Shown here piece by piece: positions 34,402-43,756 of a DNA stretch of 64,000 nt. Within the stretch, counting starts at the first letter, position 1; each line of letters begins with the position of its first letter. The notes under the pieces are model-generated. The model saw only the letters and a program-made list of their open reading frames with translations. It was not told where the DNA came from and did not search any database. The DNA is taken from NCBI GenBank assembly GCA_902363455.1, contig CABJAC010000002.1:1-64000 (forward strand). Reading direction: 5' to 3'. The stretch is from Caryophanales bacterium (GTDB lineage: Bacteria; Bacillota; Bacilli; Exiguobacteriales; Exiguobacteriaceae). The translations under genes and the position numbers were made by a program.

Positions 34402-34501
34402 CAAAGAACTCCTCTCTTAAAAAAAGGTCAATTCTCTTACTATTCGGGATGTACCGGGATGATTCCTAGAACAGCTTCACTTAATTTTAACAAAAATGAC
34501 A

Positions 34502-34532
34502 GCAGACTCCTCCGTCTGAAGGAGGAGCCTGC
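34502..34532 (-). terminator. Terminator of the chemoreceptor gene
   Basis: GCAG-CTCCTCC pairs with GGAGGAG-CTGC. On the minus strand T5 follows a few bases later. Confidence 0.65.
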
Positions 34533-34542
34533 CTGGTTTAGA

Positions 34543-36069
34543 TTATCGTTCGATATGATTGGTCAATTCATCAACCAATTGTTCCAAGGAACTTGTCATC
34601 TGACCGAGTGACTGGGTCATCGTTTCAAATTCGAGTTGGACGGTCGTTTGTTGTTCGAGTGAGACGGCGGTCGACTCAATGCCGTGGCGGACTTCAAGCG
34701 AGGCGGTTCGGGTCGTCTCCATCCGCTGTTCGATATCAAGCATCTGGACCCCGACCCCCTGACGGGCCGTTTGAATCGAGCTGATGCTTTGTTCGACCTC
34801 CTGGACCAGTTGCGTGATGTCAGCAAACGTCTGCCGGACACGCTTGGTCATCTGCTGGTTTTCCGACAGTGTCGTCGTATAACTGGCTGCCGTTTCCTTG
34901 ATTTGATCGGTATCGGCAATCAATGCCTGTAAAACTTCCGTCACTTCATTGGCATAGCTGCGGGACTGGACCGCGAGGTGACCAACTTCCGTCGCGACGA
35001 CGGCAAAGCCACGCCCGGCGTCACCGGCACGTGCGGCTTCGATGGCGGCGTTTAACGCCAGCAAGTTGGTCTGGCCGGCAATCGCTTCCAGACTGGCGAG
35101 GATTTTTTGGATTTTATCCGATCGGCTGGCCATTGCCGTAACAGAAGTATGCAGACCGTTCGTCGATTCGACCATCGCTTCCACCCGGCGGTCCATCAGA
35201 TGCATTTCTTCATTTCCGGTCAAAGCGGTTTTCGTCATATTTTCCGTCGTCGTGGCCGTCCGCGCCATTTTCGCCTGAATCGTTGCAATGGCTGCATTGA
35301 TCTGATGCAACTGATCCGTTCCTTGTTGCATCGATTGGTGTTGGCCGTCGGCAGAATGGACGATCGGCGCAATGGCAGTCGCGATTTGATTGGTCGCTTC
35401 AACCGATTGGACAGCGGCCTGTTGTAAATGCATCGTATTGGTCTTCAAACTACCGACCAGGGATTCAATCTGTTGACTGACATTCGTGATCAGCGTCGTT
35501 GCCTCCGCTTCACGGCGTGACGCCGCTTGACGTTCCTTATTCTGAACACTGATTTGAATGATGAGCGCAGCACTCGTCAAAATCAGGAAGACGGCATGAA
35601 TCATCAGAATGCTGAACGGATAACCGGTCGTCCCGCAAATCAACGCCGGTGCAAAAAAGAAGCCGGCAAAATGTTGAACGGCAAACAGAACGGTACTGAC
35701 AAGAATCAAATCAATCCGACGGAAGTAGGCAATCAAGGCCAACACCATGAAAATCGAGAAATGGTATTCGACGAGCCCGTTTCCGCCAGCGATCATCGAC
35801 ATACTGGAAAAAGTTAACGTCAGCGTCAACAAAAGCGGTACGTGTTTACTGCGCGGGTGTATCCGGTACAGGACTGCAGCAGCAAGCAAACAGAACACCG
35901 GCAACAAAGCGATCCAAGTCAGCGCGAATGGTGAGGCGGCACTGACGTTTCCACGGATGATTTGATACCCGTCCGCAAATGCTGTGAAGCGGTGTAAACC
36001 ATGGATGATCAATGACAAGACGACGACAAAAAGGCTGATTCCAAGCATAAGTTGATTTCGACGTTTCAT
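34543..36069 (-). CDS. Methyl-accepting chemotaxis protein with polytopic sensor
   Basis: 508 residues. The N-terminal 190 residues form about six membrane helices with almost no periplasmic domain; a [20 protein letters not shown] motif and FAVQHFAGF contain conserved histidines seen in a class of membrane-sensing chemoreceptors. The C-terminal half is a coiled-coil signalling domain with the hairpin tip [21 protein letters not shown] sequence (here [20 protein letters not shown]). It would control CheA through CheW. Start ATG at 36069 after GGGGGA. Ligand unknown. Confidence 0.88.
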   Translation of the reverse strand: MKRRNQLMLGISLFVVVLSLIIHGLHRFTAFADGYQIIRGNVSAASPFALTWIALLPVFCLLAAAVLYRIHPRSKHVPLLLTLTLTFSSMSMIAGGNGLVEYHFSIFMVLALIAYFRRIDLILVSTVLFAVQHFAGFFFAPALICGTTGYPFSILMIHAVFLILTSAALIIQISVQNKERQAASRREAEATTLITNVSQQIESLVGSLKTNTMHLQQAAVQSVEATNQIATAIAPIVHSADGQHQSMQQGTDQLHQINAAIATIQAKMARTATTTENMTKTALTGNEEMHLMDRRVEAMVESTNGLHTSVTAMASRSDKIQKILASLEAIAGQTNLLALNAAIEAARAGDAGRGFAVVATEVGHLAVQSRSYANEVTEVLQALIADTDQIKETAASYTTTLSENQQMTKRVRQTFADITQLVQEVEQSISSIQTARQGVGVQMLDIEQRMETTRTASLEVRHGIESTAVSLEQQTTVQLEFETMTQSLGQMTSSLEQLVDELTNHIER

Positions 36070-36273
36070 AAAATAAAATTCCCCCATTTTTTAGTTAAAA
36101 GTGAAACAAATCACGAGTAAACATGCTAAACGTATACCACTATCGGTCGAGGAATTCAGATTGTTTAGCTTCAAGATACTTAAAACAAAATTAAATGTTA
36201 AAATCTGATTTTACGGCTAAACGACTACGATATGGGGTATAGAAATGCATTGAGACTTGTAGGAGGAACGCGC

Positions 36274-37119
36274 ATGAAATGGAAGGGCAGAGAAAGAAGT
36301 TCGAACGTTGAAGACCGGCGGGGGATGGGTGGAAAAGGAGTCGCCGGAATCGGCGGCGGACTCGGAATCATCATTCTGATTGTCGTGACCTTGATGGGAG
36401 GCAATCCGGCTGATCTGTTAGGGGGATTAACAGAATCAGAGAACGGGAGTCAGACGGAATACCAGGAAACGGCTGAAGAAAAAGAAGCGGCTGATTTCGT
36501 TTCCGTTGTCTTGGCGGACACGGAAAAAGTCTGGACAAAAGAGTTTAAGCAGGACGGCATGACCTATCAAGAACCGACACTTGTCCTCTATACGGATCAA
36601 GTCAGTTCCGCATGTGGAGAAGCCGGGAAGTCTGTCGGGCCTTTTTATTGTCCGGGGGATCAGAAATTATACATCGATTTAAGTTTTTATGACGAGTTGC
36701 AAACGAAATACGGCGCACCGGGTGATTTTGCGATGGCGTACGTCATCGCCCATGAAGTCGGGCACCATGTCCAGACCTTGCTCGGAACATCAGACGAAAT
36801 CATGCCGCTTCGTCAAAAGATGAGCGAAGAGAAATTTAACAAGTATCTCGTTCGTTTTGAACTGCAGGCGGATTATTATGCGGGCGTCTGGGCGCATCAC
36901 GCGCAAGGACAAAATCTGCTGGAAGAAGGCGATTTGGAAGAGGCGCTTGGTGCCGCGAATGCCGTCGGCGACGATACGTTACAGGAGAAAGGACAAGGCT
37001 ATGTCGTGCCGGAAAGCTTTACGCACGGGACGTCTGCGCAGCGGGAACGCTGGTTCCAAAAAGGATTTGACAACGGAACGATCGAAGGCGGCGACACCTT
37101 CAAAGCGAAGAACTTATAA
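36274..37119 (+). CDS. YpfJ-type neutral zinc metallopeptidase
   Basis: 281 residues. A cytoplasmic basic N-terminus and one membrane helix (about 25-41, GIGGGLGIIILIVVTLMGG) are followed by an extracytoplasmic peptidase domain. The zinc motif HEVGHH is at 160-165 and FELQADYYAGVWAH supplies the third-ligand region. This is the KPN_02809/YpfJ family, whose substrates are not known. ATG at 36274 follows AGGAGG. Monocistronic. Confidence 0.88.
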   Translation: MKWKGRERSSNVEDRRGMGGKGVAGIGGGLGIIILIVVTLMGGNPADLLGGLTESENGSQTEYQETAEEKEAADFVSVVLADTEKVWTKEFKQDGMTYQEPTLVLYTDQVSSACGEAGKSVGPFYCPGDQKLYIDLSFYDELQTKYGAPGDFAMAYVIAHEVGHHVQTLLGTSDEIMPLRQKMSEEKFNKYLVRFELQADYYAGVWAHHAQGQNLLEEGDLEEALGAANAVGDDTLQEKGQGYVVPESFTHGTSAQRERWFQKGFDNGTIEGGDTFKAKNL

Positions 37120-37127
37120 GCATGAGC

Positions 37128-37164
37128 AACAGGCACCACTTCATAACGAAGTGATGCCTGTTTT
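37128..37164. terminator. Bidirectional terminator
   Basis: AACAGGCACCACTTC pairs with GAAGTGATGCCTGTT (one mismatch), between convergent genes. Confidence 0.85.
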
Positions 37165-37167
37165 AGA

Positions 37168-37560
37168 TTAATCGTTGTATTGGTTGAACATCGTAGTATC
37201 GTCCGGGACATTAGCGAGGTAGACGATTTTTCCGTCTGCATCCAGTCGGGCGATATCCGTTCCGTCTTGCGTGAAGACCGATCCGTCCGCCCGCTTACCG
37301 CAAACGGCCCATCGTGTTTCAAGCGTATCGCCTGTTTCGGAAGGCAACCATCCCGCATACATGTGCTTGATGTCCTGATTGGCGGTAAAGACCATCCGGA
37401 CAAACTGTTTCCAGGCGTCAATCCCGTGTTGTTCCTGTCCGTTTAAGACGAACGTGATCTCATCCGAGAACAGGGAAATCAAGTCCGTAAAAGCTTGTTC
37501 GTCGGTCCGGGAAGCATCAAATAAATCGAAATAGCGGTCGAGTGTAGTAGTGTTCATCAT
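37168..37560 (-). CDS. SnoaL/NTF2-like protein
   Basis: 130-residue single-domain protein of the NTF2/SnoaL cone fold, with LDRYFDLFDASRTDEQAFTDLISLFSDEITFVLNG at the N-terminus and IARLDADGKIVYLANV near the end. Members are small-molecule hydrolases, isomerases or binding proteins; nothing fixes the ligand. It follows the Rrf2 regulator by 12 bases and is probably its co-transcribed target. ATG follows AAAGGAG. Confidence 0.82.
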   Translation of the reverse strand: MMNTTTLDRYFDLFDASRTDEQAFTDLISLFSDEITFVLNGQEQHGIDAWKQFVRMVFTANQDIKHMYAGWLPSETGDTLETRWAVCGKRADGSVFTQDGTDIARLDADGKIVYLANVPDDTTMFNQYND

Positions 37561-37572
37561 AATAATCTCCTT

Positions 37573-38055
37573 TTAATTGCGAATCATTTTTTCTTCGATT
37601 AAGCTTTGCAGTTTTGTCAGATGGTCGGGCGGACAATTTAAATAAATTTCGCGGCGGATCGAATCAATCGTTTCGCGTTTGAGCGTCGACTGCCAGGATT
37701 GTTCGGCTTCCGCCATCAAGTCGGACAATAAGCAGATGTTTTGGTTTTGGATACCCATCAAATCTTCAAAGACTCCGCTTGACGCATACAAAGATTGTTT
37801 GCCTTCAATCGCTTCGTAGACATCAAACACACGAATCTGTTCCGGCGAAGCTTTCAGACGGAACCCGCCTTTGGCTCCGGGAACGGACATCAGCAGATCC
37901 GCATGAACAAGCTTGCGGAGCAATTTTTGAAAGTAGGTCGGGGAAGCACCGAGTTGTTGGCTGATGAATTCGCCCGGCAGGACCCCTTTATCCGGTAAAA
38001 ACGTCAATAACAGCATGGCGTAGATGGATTGCTCAACACCGGTTTTCATTTGCAT
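37573..38055 (-). CDS. Rrf2-family transcriptional regulator
   Basis: 160 residues. The winged helix spans about 10-65 (ISQQLGASPTYFQKLLRKLVHADLLMSVPGAKGGFRL), the hallmark of Rrf2. The IscR/NsrR three-cysteine cluster is not present; only an isolated Cys near the effector region (NICLLS) and one near the C-terminus (NCPPD) are seen. A thiol or no-cluster sensing mode is more likely than an iron-sulphur one. ATG follows AAAGGAG. It is divergent from cydD across a 211-base region with palindromes. Confidence 0.87.
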   Translation of the reverse strand: MQMKTGVEQSIYAMLLLTFLPDKGVLPGEFISQQLGASPTYFQKLLRKLVHADLLMSVPGAKGGFRLKASPEQIRVFDVYEAIEGKQSLYASSGVFEDLMGIQNQNICLLSDLMAEAEQSWQSTLKRETIDSIRREIYLNCPPDHLTKLQSLIEEKMIRN

Positions 38056-38079
38056 GAGACATTCTCCTTTTTGTATAAC

Positions 38080-38125
38080 GTGGATAACTATTGTCCACGA
38101 TACAGCCGGATCAATGGATTGTCCA
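38080..38125. promoter_or_regulatory. Two TGGA...TCCA palindromes upstream of the Rrf2 gene
   Basis: GTGGATAA-CTA-TTGTCCAC at 38080-38098 (one mismatch) and TGGA-TTG-TCCA at 38115-38125. They share half-sites and stand 25-70 bases before the Rrf2 start, as expected for autoregulatory operators. Confidence 0.55.
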
Positions 38126-38196
38126 GTAAAATGTCTCTCACAAAACCGTCACACCTTTTCGACAGCATACCCGTGGCATCAATAGAATGGATTCGG

Positions 38197-38231
38197 TATA
38201 CTGAATGTACGATATGTGAAAATATTCACTA
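38197..38231 (+). promoter_or_regulatory. cydDC promoter with a Rex/Fnr-like operator
   Basis: TATACT (38197-38202) is a plausible -10. Just downstream, ATGTGAA-AATA-TTCACTA (38214-38231) matches the Rex consensus TTGTGAA-N4-TTCACAA at 15 or more positions and also contains an Fnr-like TGTGA-N6-TCACT. A downstream position suits repression. Confidence 0.6.
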
Positions 38232-38238
38232 AAAGTCG

Positions 38239-38253
38239 TTCACACTTTGTGAA
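38239..38253. promoter_or_regulatory. Second palindrome in the cydDC leader
   Basis: TTCACA-CTT-TGTGAA is a perfect inverted repeat of the same half-sites in the opposite order, ending at the cydD ribosome-binding region. It may be an additional binding site or only a short hairpin. Confidence 0.4.
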
Positions 38254-38266
38254 AGGGCGTTTTCTT

Positions 38267-39997
38267 ATGAATCCACTTAAAGGAATCATCACGATTCCGC
38301 GTTCAATTTTAATACAACTGATGCTGGCGGCCGTCTTAATGGGTGTTGCCGTCATCGGTCAATCCTATTTGATCGTCATCATCGTCGATCGGATTTTCCT
38401 GCAAGGGGATCCGTTCGCGGCAGTCATTCCGTTGCTTGGTGTCCTGCTCGGGATGCTTGTCCTGCGTGTCGGCGTCACGTACTGGAACGGACGTCTCGGG
38501 ACGAATCTTGCGGCACGGGTCAAACAGGACTTACGCCAGGCACTTGTTGCGAAATATACGAAAAACTCCGTTGAATCGATGCTCGAAGGGCAATCCGGAA
38601 AAAAGGTCAGTGTCTTGATGGATTCCGTCGATGAGATGGACAGTTATTACAGTCAGTACATGCCGAAAGTCATCCAGACGTCAATCGTCCCGCTGATGGT
38701 GCTGATCGCAGCCTTCAGCTATGACTGGGTCACGGGACTTGTCATGATGATTACCGCCCCGTTCATTCCGTTGTTTTACATCGTCATCGGAATCATGACT
38801 CAAAATCGGGCCGATACGCAGCTGGAGAAGATGAATGCCTTCTCCGGAACATTTTTGGATACGTTACAGGGACTGACGACGTTGAAATTATTTGGTCGGG
38901 CGAAGGCCCAACAGGACGTCATCGAACGGAGCAGCCTCGACTTTCGGGATGCGACGTTGACGGTGCTGAAACTTGCCTTCTTGTCATCATTGATGCTCGA
39001 ATTCATCTCGATGCTCAGTATGGGAATGATTGCGCTTGAAGTCAGCTTACGTTTGATTCTGTTCCAAAGCATCACCTTTGTCCCGGCCTTTTTGATGTTG
39101 GTATTGGCGCCGGAATACTATCTGGCGTTAAAGGAAATGGGCGCAGCGTTCCATACGGGACGGGGCAGTGTCGCGGCCGCGAAACAGATTGCGGCGGAAC
39201 TGACGGAAGATGACCGGAGCGTCGTTTTCGGACAGACGGAACTACCGGCAGCCCGTCCACCACGGATCGAATTAAAGGACGTCGCTTTTTCATACCGCGA
39301 TGCCCGGTTTGCGATGACCGAACTGAATCTTGCGATCGAATCGTATCAGAAGGTCGCGTTGATCGGTCGTAGCGGAGCCGGCAAATCAACGGTCCTTCAG
39401 TTGCTCGCGGGTCTCGCCGATCCGCAGGACGGACAACTGTTACTTGACGGTCAACCTCGTCAGATGATTACCGAAGCAAGCTGGTTCCGCCAACTGAGCT
39501 ATATCTCCCAGCATCCGTATTTGTATGCCGGGACACTTGCGGAAAATATCGCGATTGGTGAATTGCGTGAAGCATCCCGTTCAGCGATTGAACAGGCCGC
39601 ATCTGACGCCGGTCTGACAGAACTGATCGGACAGTTGCCGAACGGACTCGATACAGTGATCGGGGAAGGCGGACGCGGATTATCCGGCGGAGAAAAGCAG
39701 CGCGTTGCCTTGGCGCGTGCGTTCTTAAAACGACCGAACATCATCTTGTTTGATGAACCGACGACCGGTCTTGACGTCAAGACGGAACGGTTGTTGCAGG
39801 AAGCAATCACGGTTTTAGGACGTGAAGCGACCGTCATCACGGTCGCCCACCGGTTGCATACGATTGAACAATCGGATCAAATCGTCATTCTGGAAGCAGG
39901 ACGGATTGTCGACCGAGGGACACATGAAGAGTTGATGGGACGTGAATCGGAGTATGCGATGATGCGTGCCGTTCAACGAGGGGAGGAGACACGATGA
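38267..39997 (+). CDS. cydD: Thiol reductant ABC exporter subunit CydD
   Basis: Half-transporter of 576 residues: six membrane helices at about 1-320 and an ABC ATPase at about 340-570. Walker A is GRSGAGKST, the signature LSGGEKQR, Walker B IILFDEPTTGLD and the H-loop VAHRLH. With CydC it exports cysteine/glutathione and is needed to assemble cytochrome bd oxidase. The ATG at 38267 follows AAAGGG; upstream in-frame ATGs lie in the operator. No cydAB is next to it. Confidence 0.9.
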   Translation: MNPLKGIITIPRSILIQLMLAAVLMGVAVIGQSYLIVIIVDRIFLQGDPFAAVIPLLGVLLGMLVLRVGVTYWNGRLGTNLAARVKQDLRQALVAKYTKNSVESMLEGQSGKKVSVLMDSVDEMDSYYSQYMPKVIQTSIVPLMVLIAAFSYDWVTGLVMMITAPFIPLFYIVIGIMTQNRADTQLEKMNAFSGTFLDTLQGLTTLKLFGRAKAQQDVIERSSLDFRDATLTVLKLAFLSSLMLEFISMLSMGMIALEVSLRLILFQSITFVPAFLMLVLAPEYYLALKEMGAAFHTGRGSVAAAKQIAAELTEDDRSVVFGQTELPAARPPRIELKDVAFSYRDARFAMTELNLAIESYQKVALIGRSGAGKSTVLQLLAGLADPQDGQLLLDGQPRQMITEASWFRQLSYISQHPYLYAGTLAENIAIGELREASRSAIEQAASDAGLTELIGQLPNGLDTVIGEGGRGLSGGEKQRVALARAFLKRPNIILFDEPTTGLDVKTERLLQEAITVLGREATVITVAHRLHTIEQSDQIVILEAGRIVDRGTHEELMGRESEYAMMRAVQRGEETR

Positions 39998-41712
39998 AAG
40001 AGTTGATGGGAATTTTTCGCTTGATGTTGCACCAAAAACGAGACATCGTCTTCTCGATTTTCTTCGGTGTTCTGGCTGGAGTCACAGCGGTCGGATTGTT
40101 TGCGGCAAGTGGATTTTTAATCTCGAAAGCAGCACTGTTGCCACCGATTCAGACACTGGCTGTCTTGATTGCCCTACAGAAACTGTCGAGCTTGACGCGA
40201 GCGGCGAGTCGTTATGCCGAACGCTATTATTCGCACCGGGCGACGTTTACGATTCTCAGTGATTTACGAACGACGTTTTATAAACGACTTGAACCGCTCG
40301 CACCAGGCATCTTTGCCAAGTACCGGAGCGGCGACTTGCTCGCACGAATCGTCGGCGACGTCGAAAGTCTGCAAAATACGTTTCTACGTGTTGTTTATCC
40401 ACCGATCATCTTAGTGCTCGTTTTTCTGTGTACGATCTTTTTCGTCAGCTTCTTTTCGCTCAGTGTTGCGCTTGTCCTCGTGATCGGTCTTCTGTTGACG
40501 GGATTCATCATTCCCGGCTGGTTTGCCTACCGGGAACAACGCTTTGCGCGGTCCGTTCGGGCACGGCGCGGGGAACTGTCGACGGAAGTGACGGAACTCT
40601 TCCAAGGATACCGGGACTTAAAGATTTACCAACAACTCGGAAACAAGGAAGCAGAACTGAATGCTGTCGCAGCGCGATACGTCGCGGAAGAAAAACGTAA
40701 CGGTCTGCACGCCGTCTCGAATCTTGCATGGAACACACTCGCCACCTTGATCATTTCCTGGATTGTCCTTGGTCTCGGTGCTTATCTGGTCGCTGACGGT
40801 CAGCTCGAAGGTGTTTTCCTGGCCTTACTCGTCATGACCTCGTTGACGGTGTTTGAAAATGCAGCCCCAATGGCGATTTTGCCGGGCTTCTTTGAAGACA
40901 GCCGCCACGCGGCGCGACGGCTCGATGATGTGGTCGAAGCGACGGTTGAACCGAACTATCGTCCGTTTGAGCTGACGCGGGCACCGGAACTCCGGGCCGA
41001 ACAGGTCACGTTTGCTTTTCCCGATCAGGAACGTCCGGTCTTACGAGACGTCAGCGTGACGTTTCCTGCCGGCAGCAAAACAGCAGTCGTCGGAGCGAGC
41101 GGCTCTGGGAAATCGACCTTACTGCAACTGTTGTTGCGCATGTATCCGGCAGACGGGATCCGGATTGAAGGAACGCCAGGTCAAGAGATTGATCCGGAAG
41201 CAGTATGGCGACAGTCGAATGTCGTCTTGCAACAAAACCATTTCTTTTATGGAACGATCCGCGACAATTTGAAGCTGGCCAGTAGCGAGGCAACGGATGA
41301 TCAGATGATTGAAGCACTGAATCAAGTGGGTCTTTCGTTGCTCGCTCTAGACGACCGGGTGCTCGAAAAAGGGGAAAACCTGTCCGGCGGTGAAAAACAA
41401 CGGCTGGCGATTGCCCGGATTTTCTTACGGCAAGCTCCGCTCTACCTGCTCGACGAACCGACCTCATCGGTCGATGCCTTGACGGAACAGACCATCTTAC
41501 AGCATTTGTTCGCACGTGCGGCGGATGCAACGCTGTTGCTGGTCAGTCACCGTCTCGCAGGACTCGAGGAGATGGACCAAATCGTTGTCATGGAGCAAGG
41601 TCAAGTCGTCGAAGTTGGCACGTATGCCGATTTGATGGCACGACAAGGTGCTTTTTATGCCTTAAAACAAGTTGAACAGTCAGTCTTTACACCGGATCAA
41701 CTGGTCCGCTGA
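39994..41712 (+). CDS. cydC: Thiol reductant ABC exporter subunit CydC
   Basis: Second half of the heterodimeric exporter, 572 residues. Six membrane helices come first; the ATPase shows Walker A GASGSGKST, signature LSGGEKQR, Walker B LYLLDEPTSSVD and H-loop VSHRLA. The start overlaps the cydD stop by four bases (ATGA), giving coupled 1:1 synthesis. Both ATPase halves look catalytically intact. Confidence 0.9.
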   Translation: MKELMGIFRLMLHQKRDIVFSIFFGVLAGVTAVGLFAASGFLISKAALLPPIQTLAVLIALQKLSSLTRAASRYAERYYSHRATFTILSDLRTTFYKRLEPLAPGIFAKYRSGDLLARIVGDVESLQNTFLRVVYPPIILVLVFLCTIFFVSFFSLSVALVLVIGLLLTGFIIPGWFAYREQRFARSVRARRGELSTEVTELFQGYRDLKIYQQLGNKEAELNAVAARYVAEEKRNGLHAVSNLAWNTLATLIISWIVLGLGAYLVADGQLEGVFLALLVMTSLTVFENAAPMAILPGFFEDSRHAARRLDDVVEATVEPNYRPFELTRAPELRAEQVTFAFPDQERPVLRDVSVTFPAGSKTAVVGASGSGKSTLLQLLLRMYPADGIRIEGTPGQEIDPEAVWRQSNVVLQQNHFFYGTIRDNLKLASSEATDDQMIEALNQVGLSLLALDDRVLEKGENLSGGEKQRLAIARIFLRQAPLYLLDEPTSSVDALTEQTILQHLFARAADATLLLVSHRLAGLEEMDQIVVMEQGQVVEVGTYADLMARQGAFYALKQVEQSVFTPDQLVR

Positions 41713-41715
41713 ACC

Positions 41716-41761
41716 AAAAGCCACATCCTTCGCTTTGTCAGCGTGGGATGTGGCTTTTTTT
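41716..41761 (+). terminator. Terminator of cydDC
   Basis: AAAGCCACATCC and GGATGTGGCTTT enclose an inner GCT..AGC pair, followed by a T-run. Confidence 0.9.
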
Positions 41762-41781
41762 GTGGAATCATAGCTGGCTAT

Positions 41782-42273
41782 TTAAAAACGGAGTTTTGAT
41801 AACAGACGCTTTGATCCAACAGTCAGGCTGCTTAAGATGACAATCAGACAAACATACAAGAAAAAAGTATTGAGATTAAACACTTGAGCATTCATGAAGA
41901 TACTAAATGCGTCGGTGAGGGACTCGGCATACTCAAAATCATCCGTGTTCTCTACGACGATCCGGATCAGCTCTTCTTGATAAGCCTGGTACCGGATGAT
42001 TTGATACAACGAACCGCCGATGAGATACAGTCCGCTTAGCAGTGTCATAACCATCAGCCAAATCGGACGAAACGCAAGGTGCAGGAACAGACGTGCCATC
42101 GTAATCGTAGTAAATATAGCCAGTACCGGGAGAAGCGGAATCAACAGGAGAGCGGGATTGCCATTACCGGACGACTGATGCGGATAAGGTGTCATGACAT
42201 AACCAAAACAAAAGCAACCAGCTGCAAGCAACAGTAAACCAATCGAGAGGCGTGAAAAATAGCGAATCGGCAT
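41782..42273 (-). CDS. Four-helix membrane protein of unknown function
   Basis: 163 residues with about four hydrophobic helices (near 10-30, 42-62, 68-92 and 138-158) and an acidic loop (VVENTDDFEYAESLTDAF). No family recognised. The start is ATG at 42273 behind AGGAGG; the longer frame upstream has no such site. Single gene, convergent with cydDC. Confidence 0.72.
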   Translation of the reverse strand: MPIRYFSRLSIGLLLLAAGCFCFGYVMTPYPHQSSGNGNPALLLIPLLPVLAIFTTITMARLFLHLAFRPIWLMVMTLLSGLYLIGGSLYQIIRYQAYQEELIRIVVENTDDFEYAESLTDAFSIFMNAQVFNLNTFFLYVCLIVILSSLTVGSKRLLSKLRF

Positions 42274-42424
42274 GAGAACCTCCTGGAAAAGATGTAGTAG
42301 TTTTAGTGTACTCGATTGCCTGACGGGACAAGGACAAAAGCTCGGACGATAGGGAAATGGAATTTTAATGGACGATCCAAGCATCGGATGGTAAAGTAAG
42401 GAAAAATTTAAAGGGGGAGCATCA

Positions 42425-43075
42425 ATGGAAATTCGTCGCTGTCAGACACAATTGGGGGATCAAGCGATTGCCTATAATCATTATTATTCCGATTCGAACG
42501 AGGTCTGTTTTATGTTGTCCGGCGCAGGCTATGCTTATGACCATCCGTACTTTTACTTCAGTCGGATGATGTTACTAAAGCGGGGAGTCAATGTGATCGA
42601 GATTCAGTATGTCTCGGACGATTTGTTCAGTTTGCCGGACGAGCAGGGGGATGCGGAGATGAGTCGGCGGATTGAAGCGGTCATCGATGAGGTGTTACGG
42701 GCAAGAACGTATCAGACGATTCACTTCATTGCCAAATCTCTTGGTACGGTACCGCTTGTTTCGATGATGAACCGTGGATTGTTTCCGGAAGCCCTTGTCG
42801 TTCTGTTGACACCGTTACTGAAAGATCCGGCAATCGTCGAAGCAATTGCGAAAAGCCGGCATCGAGGATTACTAGTCATCGGGGATCAGGATCATCAGTA
42901 CAGTCCGGAAGCATTTGAACGTTGTCGCAGCTCGAACCTCGTACTAGAAAAAATAAAGGGGGCCAATCATTCCCTTGATCTCGATTTTGAGGTCGGTCCG
43001 TCCCTTCAAGTACTCGGACAGATCATACAACGGACGGAAGAAGTTTTGTTCCCCGTATCGGTTAAGGAAAACTGA
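42425..43075 (+). CDS. Alpha/beta hydrolase-fold protein
   Basis: 216 residues. The nucleophile elbow reads AKSLGT (Ser in the place of GxSxG), the acid is probably in VIGDQDHQY, and the His in ANHSLD completes a triad. CFMLSGAGYAYDHPYFYF near the start forms the oxyanion-hole region. The order resembles small dienelactone-hydrolase-like or KANL3/Tex30-like hydrolases. Substrate unknown. ATG follows AGGGGGAG. Confidence 0.75.
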   Translation: MEIRRCQTQLGDQAIAYNHYYSDSNEVCFMLSGAGYAYDHPYFYFSRMMLLKRGVNVIEIQYVSDDLFSLPDEQGDAEMSRRIEAVIDEVLRARTYQTIHFIAKSLGTVPLVSMMNRGLFPEALVVLLTPLLKDPAIVEAIAKSRHRGLLVIGDQDHQYSPEAFERCRSSNLVLEKIKGANHSLDLDFEVGPSLQVLGQIIQRTEEVLFPVSVKEN

Positions 43076-43121
43076 AAAAACCGACAGAAAACTCTTGGAA
43101 GAGAATTCTGTCGGTTTTTTT
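43075..43121. terminator. Bidirectional terminator
   Basis: AAAAAACCGACAGA pairs with TCTGTCGGTTTTTT, between the hydrolase and the kyn operon, which ends here from the other side. Confidence 0.9.
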
Positions 43122-43743
43122 AATACGGTCGCATCAACGCACGGACAGGACTGCCGTCACCGTCGACAATCGGAAGCGGAACGGCGTTTAGATGATAGTC
43201 ACCCGGTGTGATCGCATCGAGCACGAGCCCTTCCAGGATGTGGACACCGTGTGTTGCGAGGGCATGGTGGGCACTCATCTCTTTACTGTCAATCGCGTCA
43301 ACAGACGGCAAATCGAGTCCAATCAATTCGATGCCGAGTGCTCCGAGACGTTCGGCAAGACTCGGTGTCAGGACCGGAATTGTTTCCGGAAAAATCGATT
43401 TATCAACCCAGCCATCCGTTTTGATGATCAGTCGGCGGACATCGGTTAAATCAAACGCATCGAGGTCACTTGCGATAATTTCTGTTCGACCGGGCAGATA
43501 GATGACACGGGCATGGCCGATATAGAGGTCCGGATCAAGATCGATGACTTTTTGACCGGCATCGTCAAAGTGAAACGGTGCGTCGATGTGGGTGCCGGTA
43601 TGCAGACTCATCGTGACTTGACCGACGTTGACGGAACCGGTGTCGGCTTTACTCCAATTGATCGTGTAATTGAACTTCGTATCGCCCGGCCATGTCGTAA
43701 TCGACGAGGTTAACGGTTGTGAGACATCAATCCAACGGTTCAT
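43120..43743 (-). CDS. kynB: Kynurenine formamidase
   Basis: Hydrolyses N-formylkynurenine to kynurenine and formate, the second step of tryptophan breakdown. Metal-dependent cyclase-like fold, 207 residues. The metal motif HTGTHIDAPFHF is at about 51-62, with the further site SKEMSAHHAL. The N-terminus DVSQPLTSSITTWPGD is characteristic of KynB. ATG at 43743 follows GAGGAGG. Last gene of the kynU-permease-kynA-kynB operon, 13 bases after kynA. Confidence 0.92.
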   Translation of the reverse strand: MNRWIDVSQPLTSSITTWPGDTKFNYTINWSKADTGSVNVGQVTMSLHTGTHIDAPFHFDDAGQKVIDLDPDLYIGHARVIYLPGRTEIIASDLDAFDLTDVRRLIIKTDGWVDKSIFPETIPVLTPSLAERLGALGIELIGLDLPSVDAIDSKEMSAHHALATHGVHILEGLVLDAITPGDYHLNAVPLPIVDGDGSPVRALMRPY

Positions 43744-43756
43744 TTCACATTCCTCC

